The position numbers and the translations under genes were made by a program. Below, piece by piece: positions 25,963-35,272 of a stretch of DNA of 64,000 nucleotides. The DNA comes from Lysobacterales bacterium (GTDB lineage: Bacteria; Pseudomonadota; Gammaproteobacteria; Xanthomonadales; Rhodanobacteraceae): the NCBI GenBank assembly GCA_016721015.1, contig JADKJL010000001.1, forward strand, positions 868,001-932,000, written 5' to 3'. Position 1 is the stretch's first letter. Each line of letters opens with the position of its first letter. The notes beneath the pieces were generated by a model. It searched no databases. It saw only the letters and a list, made by a program, of their open reading frames with translations, and was not told where the DNA came from.

Positions 25963-28074
25963 ATGGCGCGCACCGAAAAAAAAGGACTTGTCGATTCCGC
26001 CGCTGATTCCGGGCTTGACCCGGTCAGCGTGCTGCCCGGTGTTGGCCCTGCACTGCAGGCCGCCTTGCAACGCATCGGTATCACGCGGATCCAGGATCTC
26101 TGGTTCCACCTGCCCTTGCGCTATGAGGATCGCACCCGGTTGACCCCGATCCGAGATCTGCGCGTCGGCGAATCCGCGCAGGTCGAGGGAACCGTCGAGG
26201 CGGTTGAGCGAAGCTTTCGTTTCCGTCCGCAGTTGCGTGTCGTCATCAGCGATGATGCGCGCACCATGCTGACCTTGCGTTTCTTCAATTTTCGCCGCAG
26301 CCAGGTGGAGCAGATGAATTCGGGCACGCGCCTGCGCTGCTACGGCCAGATCCGCCACGGGACGCAGGGCCCGGAGATCGTCCATCCGCAATATCAGCGC
26401 GTGACGGACGCTGGCGTCGAAGTCGAGGAGAGCCTGACCGCGATCTATCCGTCCACCGAGGGCCTCGGCCAAAAGCGGATTGCGAGCCTGATCGAACTGG
26501 CCCTGCGCAAACTGCCGGGTGACGAGGTGCTCGAACTGGTGCCGCGGGCCCTGCGCAAGGACTTGCACATGCTGTCGTTGCGTGCCGCCTTGCTGCTCGT
26601 GCATCGACCGCCGGCAGATGCCGATGTAGCCGCCTTGCTGCTTGGCACACATCCGGCCCAGCAACGACTGGCCTTCGAGGAACTGCTCAGCCATCACCTC
26701 AGCCTCAGGCAGTTGCGCATGCAGATTCGCCGGCACGGCGCGCCCAGACTGCGTGGCAATGGAAAGCTGCGCAAGGCCCTGATCAAGTCCTTGCCGTTCC
26801 AGTTGACCGCTGCCCAGCAACGCGTCAGCGCCGAGATTGCCAAGGACATTGCCGATGCGCAGCCGATGCTGCGTCTGGTCCAGGGTGACGTTGGATCGGG
26901 CAAGACGATCGTTGCCGCCTGGGCGGCACTGGCCGCGGTCGAATCGGGTTTCCAGGTCGCCTTGATGGCGCCGACAGAATTGCTGGCCGAACAGCACCTG
27001 CGCAATCTCGGAACCTGGCTCGCGCCGCTCGGCATCGAGCCGGTGTGGTTGGCCGGAAAAGTCCAGGGCAAGGCACGTGCGGCGGCCCTGGCGGCACTCG
27101 CCGGAGATGCGCAGCTCGTGGTTGGTACGCATGCGCTGATGCAGCAGGCAGTGCAGTTCCGCGATCTCGGCCTCGTCATCATCGACGAGCAACACCGCTT
27201 CGGCGTGCACCAGCGTCTTGCCCTGCGCGACAAGGGTCGTGATGGCGACCGTGTCCCGCACCAGCTCGTGCTGACCGCGACGCCGATCCCGCGGACATTG
27301 GCGATGACGGCCTACGCCGATCTCGATGTCTCGGTGATCGATGAATTGCCGCCCGGGCGAACTCCGGTGACGACGGTGGCCTTGTCGAGCTCACGGCGAG
27401 GCGAGGTCATCGAGCGGATCCGGCTTGCATGTGCCGAAGGGCGTCAGGTCTACTGGGTTTGCACCCTGATCGAGGAGTCCGAACAACTCGAGGCGCAGGC
27501 GGCCGAAGTCGCCCATGCCGAGCTGACCGGCCTGCTGGACGGAATTCCGATCGGACTCGTGCATGGGCGCTTGAAGCCCGCCGAGAAGCAGGCAGTCATG
27601 GATGCGTTTCGCAGCGGCCGGATTGCCCTGCTCGTGGCAACCACGGTGATCGAGGTCGGTGTCGATGTGCCAAATGCGAGCCTGATGGTGATCGAAAACG
27701 CCGAGCGTCTTGGCTTGGCCCAGCTGCATCAGTTGCGCGGTCGGGTCGGCCGCGGCGGTCAGGCATCGAGTTGCGTGCTGCTCTATCAGCCCCCGTTGTC
27801 GGCGATGGCGCGCGAGCGCCTGACTGCGATGCGCGAAACCAGCGATGGTTTCGTGATCGCCGAAAAGGATCTTGAGTTGCGTGGGCCAGGCGAACTGCTC
27901 GGTACACGTCAGACCGGACGTCTAGAATTCCGCATTGCCGACCTGGCTCGGGATGCTGCGCTGCTGGTCGAGGTCCAGCGTATCGGAACGCTCATGAGCG
28001 AGCAGCACCCGGAACTATGCGAGCGCCTCGTTGCACGCTGGATCGGTGCGGCCTCGCAGTTCGCCAACGCCTGA
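25963..28074 (+). CDS. recG: ATP-dependent DNA helicase RecG
   Basis: A 703-residue branch-migration helicase that rescues stalled forks. The N-terminal wedge domain has an OB fold (about 60-160: DLRVGESAQVEGTVEAVE), then helicase motifs: Walker A GDVGSGKT, DEQH (IIDEQHRFGVHQR), TATPIPRTLAMT, and the C-terminal motif block VIENAERLGLAQLHQLRGRV with GRGG. The RecG C-terminal EKDLELRGPGELLGTRQTG is complete. It is followed by a glycosyltransferase 13 bases downstream. Confidence 0.95.
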   Translation: MARTEKKGLVDSAADSGLDPVSVLPGVGPALQAALQRIGITRIQDLWFHLPLRYEDRTRLTPIRDLRVGESAQVEGTVEAVERSFRFRPQLRVVISDDARTMLTLRFFNFRRSQVEQMNSGTRLRCYGQIRHGTQGPEIVHPQYQRVTDAGVEVEESLTAIYPSTEGLGQKRIASLIELALRKLPGDEVLELVPRALRKDLHMLSLRAALLLVHRPPADADVAALLLGTHPAQQRLAFEELLSHHLSLRQLRMQIRRHGAPRLRGNGKLRKALIKSLPFQLTAAQQRVSAEIAKDIADAQPMLRLVQGDVGSGKTIVAAWAALAAVESGFQVALMAPTELLAEQHLRNLGTWLAPLGIEPVWLAGKVQGKARAAALAALAGDAQLVVGTHALMQQAVQFRDLGLVIIDEQHRFGVHQRLALRDKGRDGDRVPHQLVLTATPIPRTLAMTAYADLDVSVIDELPPGRTPVTTVALSSSRRGEVIERIRLACAEGRQVYWVCTLIEESEQLEAQAAEVAHAELTGLLDGIPIGLVHGRLKPAEKQAVMDAFRSGRIALLVATTVIEVGVDVPNASLMVIENAERLGLAQLHQLRGRVGRGGQASSCVLLYQPPLSAMARERLTAMRETSDGFVIAEKDLELRGPGELLGTRQTGRLEFRIADLARDAALLVEVQRIGTLMSEQHPELCERLVARWIGAASQFANA

Positions 28075-28087
28075 TGATCGCAGAGCG

Positions 28088-29005
28088 ATGAAAACCTTGA
28101 ACGATCTTGGAGAACTCCCCGCGCTCAAGCGATTGGCCGTCATCATCAACTGCGGCACCCGGCTTACCACGACATTGGCCGTGGCCTCGTTGCGGGCGGC
28201 GACCGACATGCCGATCCTTCTGATTGATTGCGAGTCGAAGGATGGCAGTCGCGAACATTTTTCTCGGCTCGCATCGCGCTACGGCTGGAGCTTCTACTGG
28301 CTGGACTGGCCGTTGCGAAAACACGGTCATGCGCTCGATCTCCTGTTTTCCCAAATCACCGCAGAGGAGGTGCTGCTGGTTGATTCTGATGTCGAGATCC
28401 GTTCGGGCGAGGTCATTGCGATGATGCAGGATGCGCTTGCGGCTGATCCGCAAGCCTACGCTGCCGGATTTCGGCACGGGCCGGATTGGCTCGGCGCGGA
28501 GCATGGCTTGCCAGGGCAGGTGGGCTACTACGCCGAGCGCATGTGGATACCCTTGACCCTGCTGCGTACCGAGATGGTGCGCAAGGTACTCGGGGCTGGA
28601 GCAAGCTTCATTCAGCGGCGTGATTTCGTCGAGTTTGCCCACCACCCGATTCTCTCGCGCTGGCTTGCCGTGCGCTTCTGGCTGCCTGGTTTGCGCTCGA
28701 TACGGTGGCGCCAGAAAATCGACAGCGCGCCTGCGCCCGCCTTCATCGAGTTCGATACCGGGGCCCGCGTGCATGCCGCTCTTGTCGCTCGGGGTCATCG
28801 GCTGATCGGCTTGCCGGATCCGGTCTGGCAGCAGGTTCATCACTTTCACGGGGTGTCGCGCGCAGGAAACCGATGGCTGTTGCGCAGAATCCTGCACAAG
28901 CTCGGCGTACGCATGGCCAGCAACGATACGCCCGAAGGCAGCATCGGGGCCGAAGTGCGTCGAAGACTGATCGAGGTTTACGCGCTCGCCGATCCGCTGG
29001 CCTGA
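28088..29005 (+). CDS. GT-A fold glycosyltransferase-like protein
   Basis: From the ATG at 28088 the protein has 305 residues. The LAVIINCGTRLTTTLAVASL start, the MPILLIDCESKDGSRE loop and the metal-binding LLVDSDVEI (DSD at 99-101) are the layout of a family-2-like nucleotide-sugar transferase. There is no membrane segment, so it would act at the cytoplasmic face. The sugar and acceptor are unknown; no polysaccharide cluster is adjacent. The gene starts 13 bases after recG and is probably cotranscribed. Confidence 0.72.
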   Translation: MKTLNDLGELPALKRLAVIINCGTRLTTTLAVASLRAATDMPILLIDCESKDGSREHFSRLASRYGWSFYWLDWPLRKHGHALDLLFSQITAEEVLLVDSDVEIRSGEVIAMMQDALAADPQAYAAGFRHGPDWLGAEHGLPGQVGYYAERMWIPLTLLRTEMVRKVLGAGASFIQRRDFVEFAHHPILSRWLAVRFWLPGLRSIRWRQKIDSAPAPAFIEFDTGARVHAALVARGHRLIGLPDPVWQQVHHFHGVSRAGNRWLLRRILHKLGVRMASNDTPEGSIGAEVRRRLIEVYALADPLA

Positions 29006-29077
29006 TCCCCGCATTGCGGGATCCAGCGAGGCCCGGGTTCTTGCTATCGTGTGTCGTTTTTCCAACCCGAAAACACC

Positions 29078-30007
29078 ATGCAAGCAGCACACCTGTTGAT
29101 TGATACGGATCCGGGCGTCGATGACGCACTCGCCATCCTGATGGCTCATCACGCGACCACAGTGACGGCCTTGACCATTGCGGCGGGCAATGTCGGGCTT
29201 CGACATACCGTGGCGAACGCCTTGAAACTCATCGACGTCATAGGCGCCGAAACGCCGGTTTATGCGGGCTGTGCGTCACCGCTGGTTCGCCAGGCGGCCG
29301 ATGCAGCCTTCGTCCATGGCCAGGACGGTTTTGGCGATACCGGCTACGTTGCCTCCGCGCGACGCGCAGAAAATGAACACGCGGCACTGGCCATCCTGCG
29401 TCTTAGCCATGAGCATCCGGGTCGGTTGACCCTGGTGGCGCTGGGCCCGTTGACCAATCTGGCTCTTGCGCTGCGTCTCGATCCACAACTGCCCTCGCGG
29501 TTTGCCCGTCTGGTGATCATGGGCGGGGCGGTGAACGGCCGCGGAAACACGCATCTGGTGCCGGCCGAGTTCAATATCGGCTTTGATCCGGAGGCGGCGC
29601 ATATCGTCTTTTCAAACTGGCCGAAATTTGACCTGGTCGACTGGGAGGCGACCGTCCGCCATGGCCTGGACTACGCCGATTTCGCGCGCTGGCTGGAGGT
29701 GGATTCGCCGCGCGCGAAGTTTTACTCGGCCATCTCGCGGGGTACGCGCAGCTGGGCGCAGGCACAGGGGCGCGAGCGCCTGTATAGCGCAGACGCGCTG
29801 GCCATGGCGGTAGCGCTGGAGCCGGAAATCGTAAACCGGGTGCAGGAATGCCACGTGGCCGTCGAGATGAACGGTGAATTCACCCGCGGCGCCACCGTGG
29901 TGGACTGGGAGAATCGTCTGCGGCGGCCAGCCAATGCGCGCATCATCCTCGGTGTCGATCAGGCGCGCTTCGAGGATCGCATCAAGGCGGCTCTGGCCGC
30001 TCGATGA
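29078..30007 (+). CDS. Inosine/uridine-preferring nucleoside hydrolase
   Basis: The ATG at 29078 gives a 309-residue member of the IUNH family. The DTDPGVDDA calcium-binding motif is at 9-17, with further family blocks VALGPLTNLALALRL, LVIMGGAVNGRGN, PAEFNIGFDPEAAHIVF and YSADALAMAVALEP. It would split ribonucleosides into base and ribose for salvage. An alternative ATG nine codons upstream lacks a better ribosome site. It is free-standing between a glycosyltransferase and rpmE. Confidence 0.9.
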   Translation: MQAAHLLIDTDPGVDDALAILMAHHATTVTALTIAAGNVGLRHTVANALKLIDVIGAETPVYAGCASPLVRQAADAAFVHGQDGFGDTGYVASARRAENEHAALAILRLSHEHPGRLTLVALGPLTNLALALRLDPQLPSRFARLVIMGGAVNGRGNTHLVPAEFNIGFDPEAAHIVFSNWPKFDLVDWEATVRHGLDYADFARWLEVDSPRAKFYSAISRGTRSWAQAQGRERLYSADALAMAVALEPEIVNRVQECHVAVEMNGEFTRGATVVDWENRLRRPANARIILGVDQARFEDRIKAALAAR

Positions 30008-30101
30008 GCGAACAGCGTAATCGCAGGCTTGCGGGGCGTCCATGCAGCCGATACAATCGCGCTCTTTTCTTCCGGGTGCGCCCGGCCAACGGTACTGTCC
30101 C

Positions 30102-30344
30102 ATGAAGCCCGATATCCATCCGAAATACAAAGCCGTCGTTTTCCAGGATCTGTCCAGCGACTTCGCGTTCCTGACCCGCTCGACGATGTCCAGCAAGGAA
30201 TCCGTGAAATGGACGGACGGCCAGGAATATCCCCTGGTCAAGGTGGATATTTCGAGCCACTCGCACCCGTTTTATACCGGCAAGCAGAAAGTTGTCGATG
30301 CGGGCGGTCGGGTCGACAAGTTCCGCCGTCGCTACGCCAAGTAA
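30102..30344 (+). CDS. rpmE: 50S ribosomal protein L31, type B
   Basis: The ATG at 30102 gives an 80-residue type B L31 (MKPDIHPKYKAVVFQDLSSD ... VDKFRRRYAK). It lacks the CxxC zinc ribbon of type A L31, so it is the zinc-independent form that in many bacteria is induced under zinc limitation. No Zur box was recognised upstream, and in this lineage type B may simply be the resident form. A strong terminator follows. Confidence 0.93.
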   Translation: MKPDIHPKYKAVVFQDLSSDFAFLTRSTMSSKESVKWTDGQEYPLVKVDISSHSHPFYTGKQKVVDAGGRVDKFRRRYAK

Positions 30345-30369
30345 GTCGGTTTCCAGACAAGCGTCGCAG

Positions 30370-30400
30370 AACGCCGGCCGAGTGCCGGCGTTTGCTTTTT
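30370..30400 (+). terminator. Intrinsic terminator after rpmE
   Basis: A perfect 9-base-pair stem, AACGCCGGC (30370-30378) and GCCGGCGTT (30384-30392), with a CGAGT loop, followed by TGCTTTTT. It lies 25 bases after the rpmE stop. Confidence 0.92.
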
Positions 30401-30446
30401 CGCAGATTGATTGCCCGGCGCGATTGCCACGAGCGGCATTGCGCTA

Positions 30447-30459
30447 TGCAATAATTGCA
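30447..30459. promoter_or_regulatory. 13-base palindrome upstream of gltA, operator candidate
   Basis: TGCAATAATTGCA is a perfect odd-length palindrome in an AT-rich patch, between the rpmE terminator and gltA and about 130 bases before the gltA start. It could be an operator or part of the promoter region; no regulator is identified, so this is only a candidate. Confidence 0.35.
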
Positions 30460-30587
30460 AGCGGTACGGTTGCGTATGTGCGAGTTGGAAGCGTTCGCTC
30501 CTGCCGAGGCGAGGCGCCGCAGCAATCCCGCGTTTTCCGTTTTCCGGCGTCCGCTCGCGACTCCGGAACCCGTTCAAGGAGTCCGTT

Positions 30588-31880
30588 GTGTCCGACCAAT
30601 CCGTTCAACTCATCGATACCAAGAACGATCGCAGCATGTCGTTGCCGATCGTCAGCGGCACGCTCGGTGATCCCGCGCTCGATATCGGCAGGCTCAACAA
30701 GGAAACCGGTTATTTCACCTACGATCCGGGCTTCGTTTCCACCGCCAGCACACGCAGTGCGATTACCTATATCGATGGCGACAAGGGCGTCCTGTTGTAT
30801 CGCGGATATCCGATCGAGCAGCTGGCCAAGCACTCGAACTTCCTCGAAACCTCGTATCTGCTGATCAACGGCGAGTTGCCGAGCAAGTCCGAATTCAGCA
30901 AATTCGAGCACGAGGTCACGCATCACACGATGATGCACGAGTCGCAGAAGAACTTTCTCAACGGTTTCCGCTACGACGCACATCCGATGGCGATGTTGTG
31001 CGCGTCGGTGGCCTCGTTGTCGGCGTTCTACCACGACAACCTGGACATGGATGATCCCGAACAGCGGCGACTGGCCGCAATCCGCCTGATCGCCAAGGTG
31101 CCGACGATTGCCGCGGCCGCCTACCGCTCGTCGGTTGGCTGGCCGGTGCGCTATCCACGCAATAATCTCGAGTACGTGACGCGTTTTCTGCACATGATGT
31201 TCGAGGTGCCAAGCGAACCGCTGGAACTCAGCCCGACCGTGGCCAAGGCGCTCGATCTGCTGTTCATCCTGCATGCCGATCATGAGCAGAATGCCTCGAC
31301 CTCGACGGTAAGACTGGTCGGTTCGACCGGGGCCAACCCTTACGCCTGCGTCGCTGCCGGTATCGCGGCCTTGTGGGGGCCGGCGCACGGTGGTGCCAAC
31401 GAAGCGGTACTGTCGATGTTGACGGATATCGGTGACGCAAAGAACGTCGCATCCGCCGTGGCCAAGGCCAAAGACAAGGATTCGGGCTTCCGCCTGATGG
31501 GCTTCGGCCATCGCGTCTACAAGAATTTTGATCCGCGCGCGACGATCATCCGCGAGATGACGCACAAGGTGCTGGCCGATCTGAACATCAAGGATCCGTT
31601 GCTCGACGTCGCCATGGCCTTGGAGGAAGTTGCGCTCAAGGATTCGTATTTCGTCGAGCGCAAGTTGTACCCGAACGTCGATTTCTATTCCGGCATCATC
31701 TACAAGGCGCTGCGCATTCCGACCGAAATGTTCACCGTCATGTTCGCCATTGCGCGCACGGCCGGCTGGGTCGCGCACTGGCTCGAACAGCAGGTCACGC
31801 CGGATGCCAAGATCGGGCGTCCGCGCCAGGTCTATACCGGTTCCGTGCAGCGCGATTACATCGATCCCGGCAAGCGCTGA
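30588..31880 (+). CDS. gltA: Citrate synthase (type II)
   Basis: The GTG at 30588, preceded by AAGGAG, gives a 430-residue hexameric-type citrate synthase, condensing acetyl-CoA and oxaloacetate at the entry of the TCA cycle. Family blocks include LLYRGYPIEQLA, FILHADHEQNASTSTVR with the catalytic histidine, LWGPAHGGANEA, FGHRVYKNFDPRA, and the C-terminal catalytic region LYPNVDFYSGIIYKAL. It is preceded by its own leader of about 190 bases after the rpmE terminator, so it is probably a separate transcript. Confidence 0.95.
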   Translation: MSDQSVQLIDTKNDRSMSLPIVSGTLGDPALDIGRLNKETGYFTYDPGFVSTASTRSAITYIDGDKGVLLYRGYPIEQLAKHSNFLETSYLLINGELPSKSEFSKFEHEVTHHTMMHESQKNFLNGFRYDAHPMAMLCASVASLSAFYHDNLDMDDPEQRRLAAIRLIAKVPTIAAAAYRSSVGWPVRYPRNNLEYVTRFLHMMFEVPSEPLELSPTVAKALDLLFILHADHEQNASTSTVRLVGSTGANPYACVAAGIAALWGPAHGGANEAVLSMLTDIGDAKNVASAVAKAKDKDSGFRLMGFGHRVYKNFDPRATIIREMTHKVLADLNIKDPLLDVAMALEEVALKDSYFVERKLYPNVDFYSGIIYKALRIPTEMFTVMFAIARTAGWVAHWLEQQVTPDAKIGRPRQVYTGSVQRDYIDPGKR

Positions 31881-31948
31881 CGAATAGCAAGATCTGAGCG
31901 ACGTCGTCGCCCTGCGAGGATTTGTGCTGAGCTTGCCGCAGGGTCGGT

Positions 31949-32554
31949 TCAGCGCGTCAGCGCCTGCACCGATTCAAGCGTGGCACGCCGCATCGGGCGT
32001 TCACTGATGCGATCCAGAGGGGCACGGCGCAGCCCGTCGAGTGCAAAGACGGTCACGTCGATTGCCGTTCCGCCGGCCGAAAACAGCAGGGCGGGATAGC
32101 GCTCGCGCATATCGGCGGAGTAGCGCAATTCGCGATCCTGTTGCTCGAACGGTATCCGGTTTTCATCGAGAAACGCGATCACCTCGGCGAAGTTGTCGTG
32201 GAACAAATGCAGGCAAATGGCCGAACCGGCATCCGCCGTCCCCTCGAGGACGGCGCCGACCAGGCGCGGTTGGAAGCGTTTGAAAAAGCCCATGGCTTCT
32301 ATCGCTGTTTCGCGCAATTCGTGGAGTTGCGCAGGCTGTATGTGACCCTGGAACAGGCGCTGGTGTTCGCGCAGCGCCTCCTCGATTTCGGTATTTCGCG
32401 GCAGCGGGGAAGAGTCGCCGAGACCGAGATTCAGTGCCGCCTTGCGCTTTGCCAGGTGAAAATCACGCAAGCCCTGTTCGGCAATCAGTCTCGCCGCCTC
32501 GACCGCAATGCGGCGACGCAACTGCGTGACATCGTCGCGGGGATTCGATCGCAT
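31949..32554 (-). CDS. Conserved hypothetical protein coupled to mrcA
   Basis: A 201-residue soluble protein I cannot assign. The first 40 residues (RRRIAVEAARLIAEQGLRDF) look like the opening helices of a TetR-type regulator, but the rest does not follow that pattern and includes segments such as AICLHLFHDNFAEVIAFLDE and ELRYSADMRERYPALLFS. Its ATG overlaps the stop of mrcA (TGATG), so it is translated with the penicillin-binding protein and may affect its expression or a related envelope step. Confidence 0.7.
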   Translation of the reverse strand: MRSNPRDDVTQLRRRIAVEAARLIAEQGLRDFHLAKRKAALNLGLGDSSPLPRNTEIEEALREHQRLFQGHIQPAQLHELRETAIEAMGFFKRFQPRLVGAVLEGTADAGSAICLHLFHDNFAEVIAFLDENRIPFEQQDRELRYSADMRERYPALLFSAGGTAIDVTVFALDGLRRAPLDRISERPMRRATLESVQALTR

Positions 32555-35052
32555 CAGAAGACGTCGTAGGCTTCGCGCTGCTCTTCGTTCTGTTGATCCG
32601 GACGCGTCGCCAGCTGGTTGGCGTCCTCGGTCTTGAAGAATTCGATCATCGAATCCGGATCTCCAGCCGGAGCGAGCAGGCCGCTTTCGCGATCGATTCT
32701 CGCCGTGGTGATGCCGGGAGGCATGTCGAACGGCTGCTCGTCCATGTCCCTGAGCGCCGCACGCATGAAGCCGATCCAGATCGGCAATGCCGACTTGGCA
32801 CCGAACTCGCGACTTCCAAGTGAGCTGAAATCATCGAATCCAACCCAGGCGGTGGCAACGACCTTGGCGTTGAAGCCTGAGAACCACGCGTCGCGGTAGT
32901 CGTTGGTGGTTCCGGTCTTGCCGGCCAGGTCATTGCGCTTGAGAACCATTGCGCCCGAGCCGGTGCCGCGGCGGACGACATCGCGCATCAAAGAGGTAAC
33001 CAGGAAAGCATTGCGCGCATCGATGACGCGCGGTGCCAGTCGGGGAATGGTTGAATCCGCTGGTGCCGTGACCTCGGCATGCGCCGATGGAATCGCGCTG
33101 AAACCCGAAGTCGTGGGACCGCTCCCTGACGTAAGTTGCTGGCTGGCTTCCTCTTGCTGGCGCTCGGGGCAATCGCGGCATGCGCGCACGGGATTGGCCT
33201 GGTAGATCGTCTTGCCATCGCGATCGTCGATGGCCGAGATCAAGTACGGATCAACGAGGAAGCCGCCATTGGCGATCACCGCATAACCGCGCGCCATCGA
33301 CAGCGGTGAAACCGCTGCCGTGCCAAGCGCCATCGACAGGTTTTCCGGAACCTGCTGGGCGCTGAAGCCAAAGCGGGTGACGTATTCATGGGCGTAATGC
33401 ACGCCGATCGCATCGAGCAAGCGCACCGAGACAAGATTTTTCGAGCGCACCAAGGCCTCGCGCAGGCGCATCGGCCCGTCGAACTTGCCGTCGTCATTGG
33501 AAGGCGTCCACAAACCGTCCGGGCGAGATACGTCGGGGAACACCAGCGGTGCGTCATTGACGACCGATGCTGGCGTGAAGCCGTGATCAAAAGCGGCCGA
33601 GTAGATGAAAGGCTTGAAACTGGAACCTGCTGATCGACTCGATTGCGTCGCGCGATTGTATTTGCTGCGCGAGAAATTGAATCCGCCAATCATCGAACGA
33701 ATTGCGCCGTTTTCCGGATCCAGGCCGACCAGGGCGCCCTGCACGGCAGGAATCTGGGCAAGCTTCCAGGCGCCTTCCTTGTCGCGCATCACGCGCACGA
33801 TGTCGCCAACTTTGAGAATCTCGCCGATCTGTTTGGCTGCGGCGCCGCGGCGGCTGTCATCGACATAGGGGCGCGCCCATTCCATGGCCTTGATATCGAG
33901 CGCGGCACTCTGTCCGTCTGCCATCTGCACAAGAGCCTCGCCAGAATCGAGGTGGCTGACGATTCCCGGAACCAGTCCGTTGACCGGCCGGTATCCATCG
34001 ATCAGGCGGCTCAATTCAACCGATCCCGCTTGGGCGGGAACGTCGACATGGGCCTCGGCACCCCGGTAGCCGTGGCGGGTGTCATAGTCGATCAGTGAAT
34101 CGCGCAAGGCCTGGTTGGCGGCTTCCTGATCCGCCGAGTCGATTGTCGTATGGATCACATAGCCGTTGTTGAGAGCGTCGTTGCCCAGCCGCTCAATGGC
34201 TTCCTGACGCACCAGTTCGGCCACGTAAGACGCTTCGATCTCGATCGGTGGCTCGTGGGCGAAGGACTGATCCGGTTCGGCCATGCCCTGGTCGTAAGCT
34301 GTCTGGTCAATATGGCCGAGGTCGCGCATGCGTCCCAGTACATAAGCGCGACGGAGCAATGCGCGCGGCAAGTTGTTGATGGGATTTCCTGTGGAAGGAA
34401 ACTTCGGCAGGGAGGCCAGCATCGCGCACTCGGCCTGGGTCAATTGATCCAGGGTCTTGCCGTAGTAGAACTCAGCCGCTGCGGCAATGCCGTAGGCGCG
34501 ATTGCCGAAAAAACTCTTGTTCAGATAAAGCTCGAGGATTTCGTCCTTGCTCAGCGCGCTCTCGATGCGGAAAGCCAGAAATATCTCGGAAAGCTTGCGC
34601 GTATAGGTGACTTCCGGACTCAGGAAGAATTGCCGTGCCACCTGCTGGGTGATCGTGCTGCCCCCGGCCACGTGCTTGCTGCCCGTCGAGACGACCAACC
34701 ATACCGCACGCAGGATGCCGGTGATATCGATGCCCGAATGCGTATAGAAATCGGCGTCTTCGGCCGAAAGCACCGCATACTTGAGGCGATCAGGCACATC
34801 ACTCATGTGGATCGGAATGCGTCGGGTCTCACCAAACGTCGCCATCAGCCGGCCATCGGCCGACAGAACCTTCAAGGGCACCTGCAACTGGACATCGCGC
34901 AGGGATTCAGCGGACGGCAGCCGGGGGGAAATCAGCCAGTAAGCGATGCCCAGACCCAAGCCACCCAGCACCACGCCTGCGAGGCCGAGGTATAAAGCAT
35001 AGCGGGCGAGTCGAAGCAGGATGCGAGCGGGAGGTGCGACTTGTGATGGCAT
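32554..35052 (-). CDS. mrcA: Penicillin-binding protein 1A (bifunctional transglycosylase/transpeptidase)
   Basis: An 832-residue class A PBP. A single N-terminal anchor (about 18-40) is followed by a GT51 domain with the catalytic AEDADFYTHSGID and GGSTITQQVARQFFLS motifs, an OB-like insert, and a transpeptidase domain with the active-site SSFK (in SAGSSFKPF), SKN (VRSKNLVSVR) and KTGTTND motifs. A Ser/Thr/Pro-rich insertion lies between the SKN and KTG motifs. It polymerises and cross-links peptidoglycan on the periplasmic side. The gene is divergent from pilM; this mrcA/pilMNOPQ arrangement is common in gammaproteobacteria. Confidence 0.95.
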   Translation of the reverse strand: MPSQVAPPARILLRLARYALYLGLAGVVLGGLGLGIAYWLISPRLPSAESLRDVQLQVPLKVLSADGRLMATFGETRRIPIHMSDVPDRLKYAVLSAEDADFYTHSGIDITGILRAVWLVVSTGSKHVAGGSTITQQVARQFFLSPEVTYTRKLSEIFLAFRIESALSKDEILELYLNKSFFGNRAYGIAAAAEFYYGKTLDQLTQAECAMLASLPKFPSTGNPINNLPRALLRRAYVLGRMRDLGHIDQTAYDQGMAEPDQSFAHEPPIEIEASYVAELVRQEAIERLGNDALNNGYVIHTTIDSADQEAANQALRDSLIDYDTRHGYRGAEAHVDVPAQAGSVELSRLIDGYRPVNGLVPGIVSHLDSGEALVQMADGQSAALDIKAMEWARPYVDDSRRGAAAKQIGEILKVGDIVRVMRDKEGAWKLAQIPAVQGALVGLDPENGAIRSMIGGFNFSRSKYNRATQSSRSAGSSFKPFIYSAAFDHGFTPASVVNDAPLVFPDVSRPDGLWTPSNDDGKFDGPMRLREALVRSKNLVSVRLLDAIGVHYAHEYVTRFGFSAQQVPENLSMALGTAAVSPLSMARGYAVIANGGFLVDPYLISAIDDRDGKTIYQANPVRACRDCPERQQEEASQQLTSGSGPTTSGFSAIPSAHAEVTAPADSTIPRLAPRVIDARNAFLVTSLMRDVVRRGTGSGAMVLKRNDLAGKTGTTNDYRDAWFSGFNAKVVATAWVGFDDFSSLGSREFGAKSALPIWIGFMRAALRDMDEQPFDMPPGITTARIDRESGLLAPAGDPDSMIEFFKTEDANQLATRPDQQNEEQREAYDVF

Positions 35053-35193
35053 TCAAGGACGGATCTTGGCGCAATCGACAGAGTATAGGTGCATTGGAGG
35101 GCTTTTCGAGCGTCTCCAGGGGCGCTGGGTCTGACCAATTCGGGCAATTCAGGGCGGTTTTCGCGACGGGATCGACTTTTTGAGTGTTCCCTG

Positions 35194-35222
35194 TTGCCAA
35201 GTGGCCCGGTTTTAGATTTAAT
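35194..35222 (+). promoter_or_regulatory. Sigma-70 promoter of the pilMNOPQ operon
   Basis: TTGCCA (35194-35199) and TTTAAT (35217-35222) are separated by exactly 17 bases, in the 220-base divergent gap between mrcA and pilM. The pilM GTG at 35273 is about 50 bases downstream, preceded by a GGAAGGGG purine tract. This is the best promoter candidate for the whole pil operon. Confidence 0.7.
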
Positions 35223-35272
35223 GTGAAAACACATGTTTCGCTCGTAAGGGCGCGTGGGAAGGGGAAAAAGTA

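Noticed and set aside
25957..27261. A 434-codon minus-strand frame opposite recG
   Set aside because: recG carries all helicase motifs; the antisense frame is a composition artefact.
31881..31948. A terminator after gltA
   Set aside because: CCCTGC and GCAGGG can pair, but with a loop of about 20 bases and no T-run; support is too weak.
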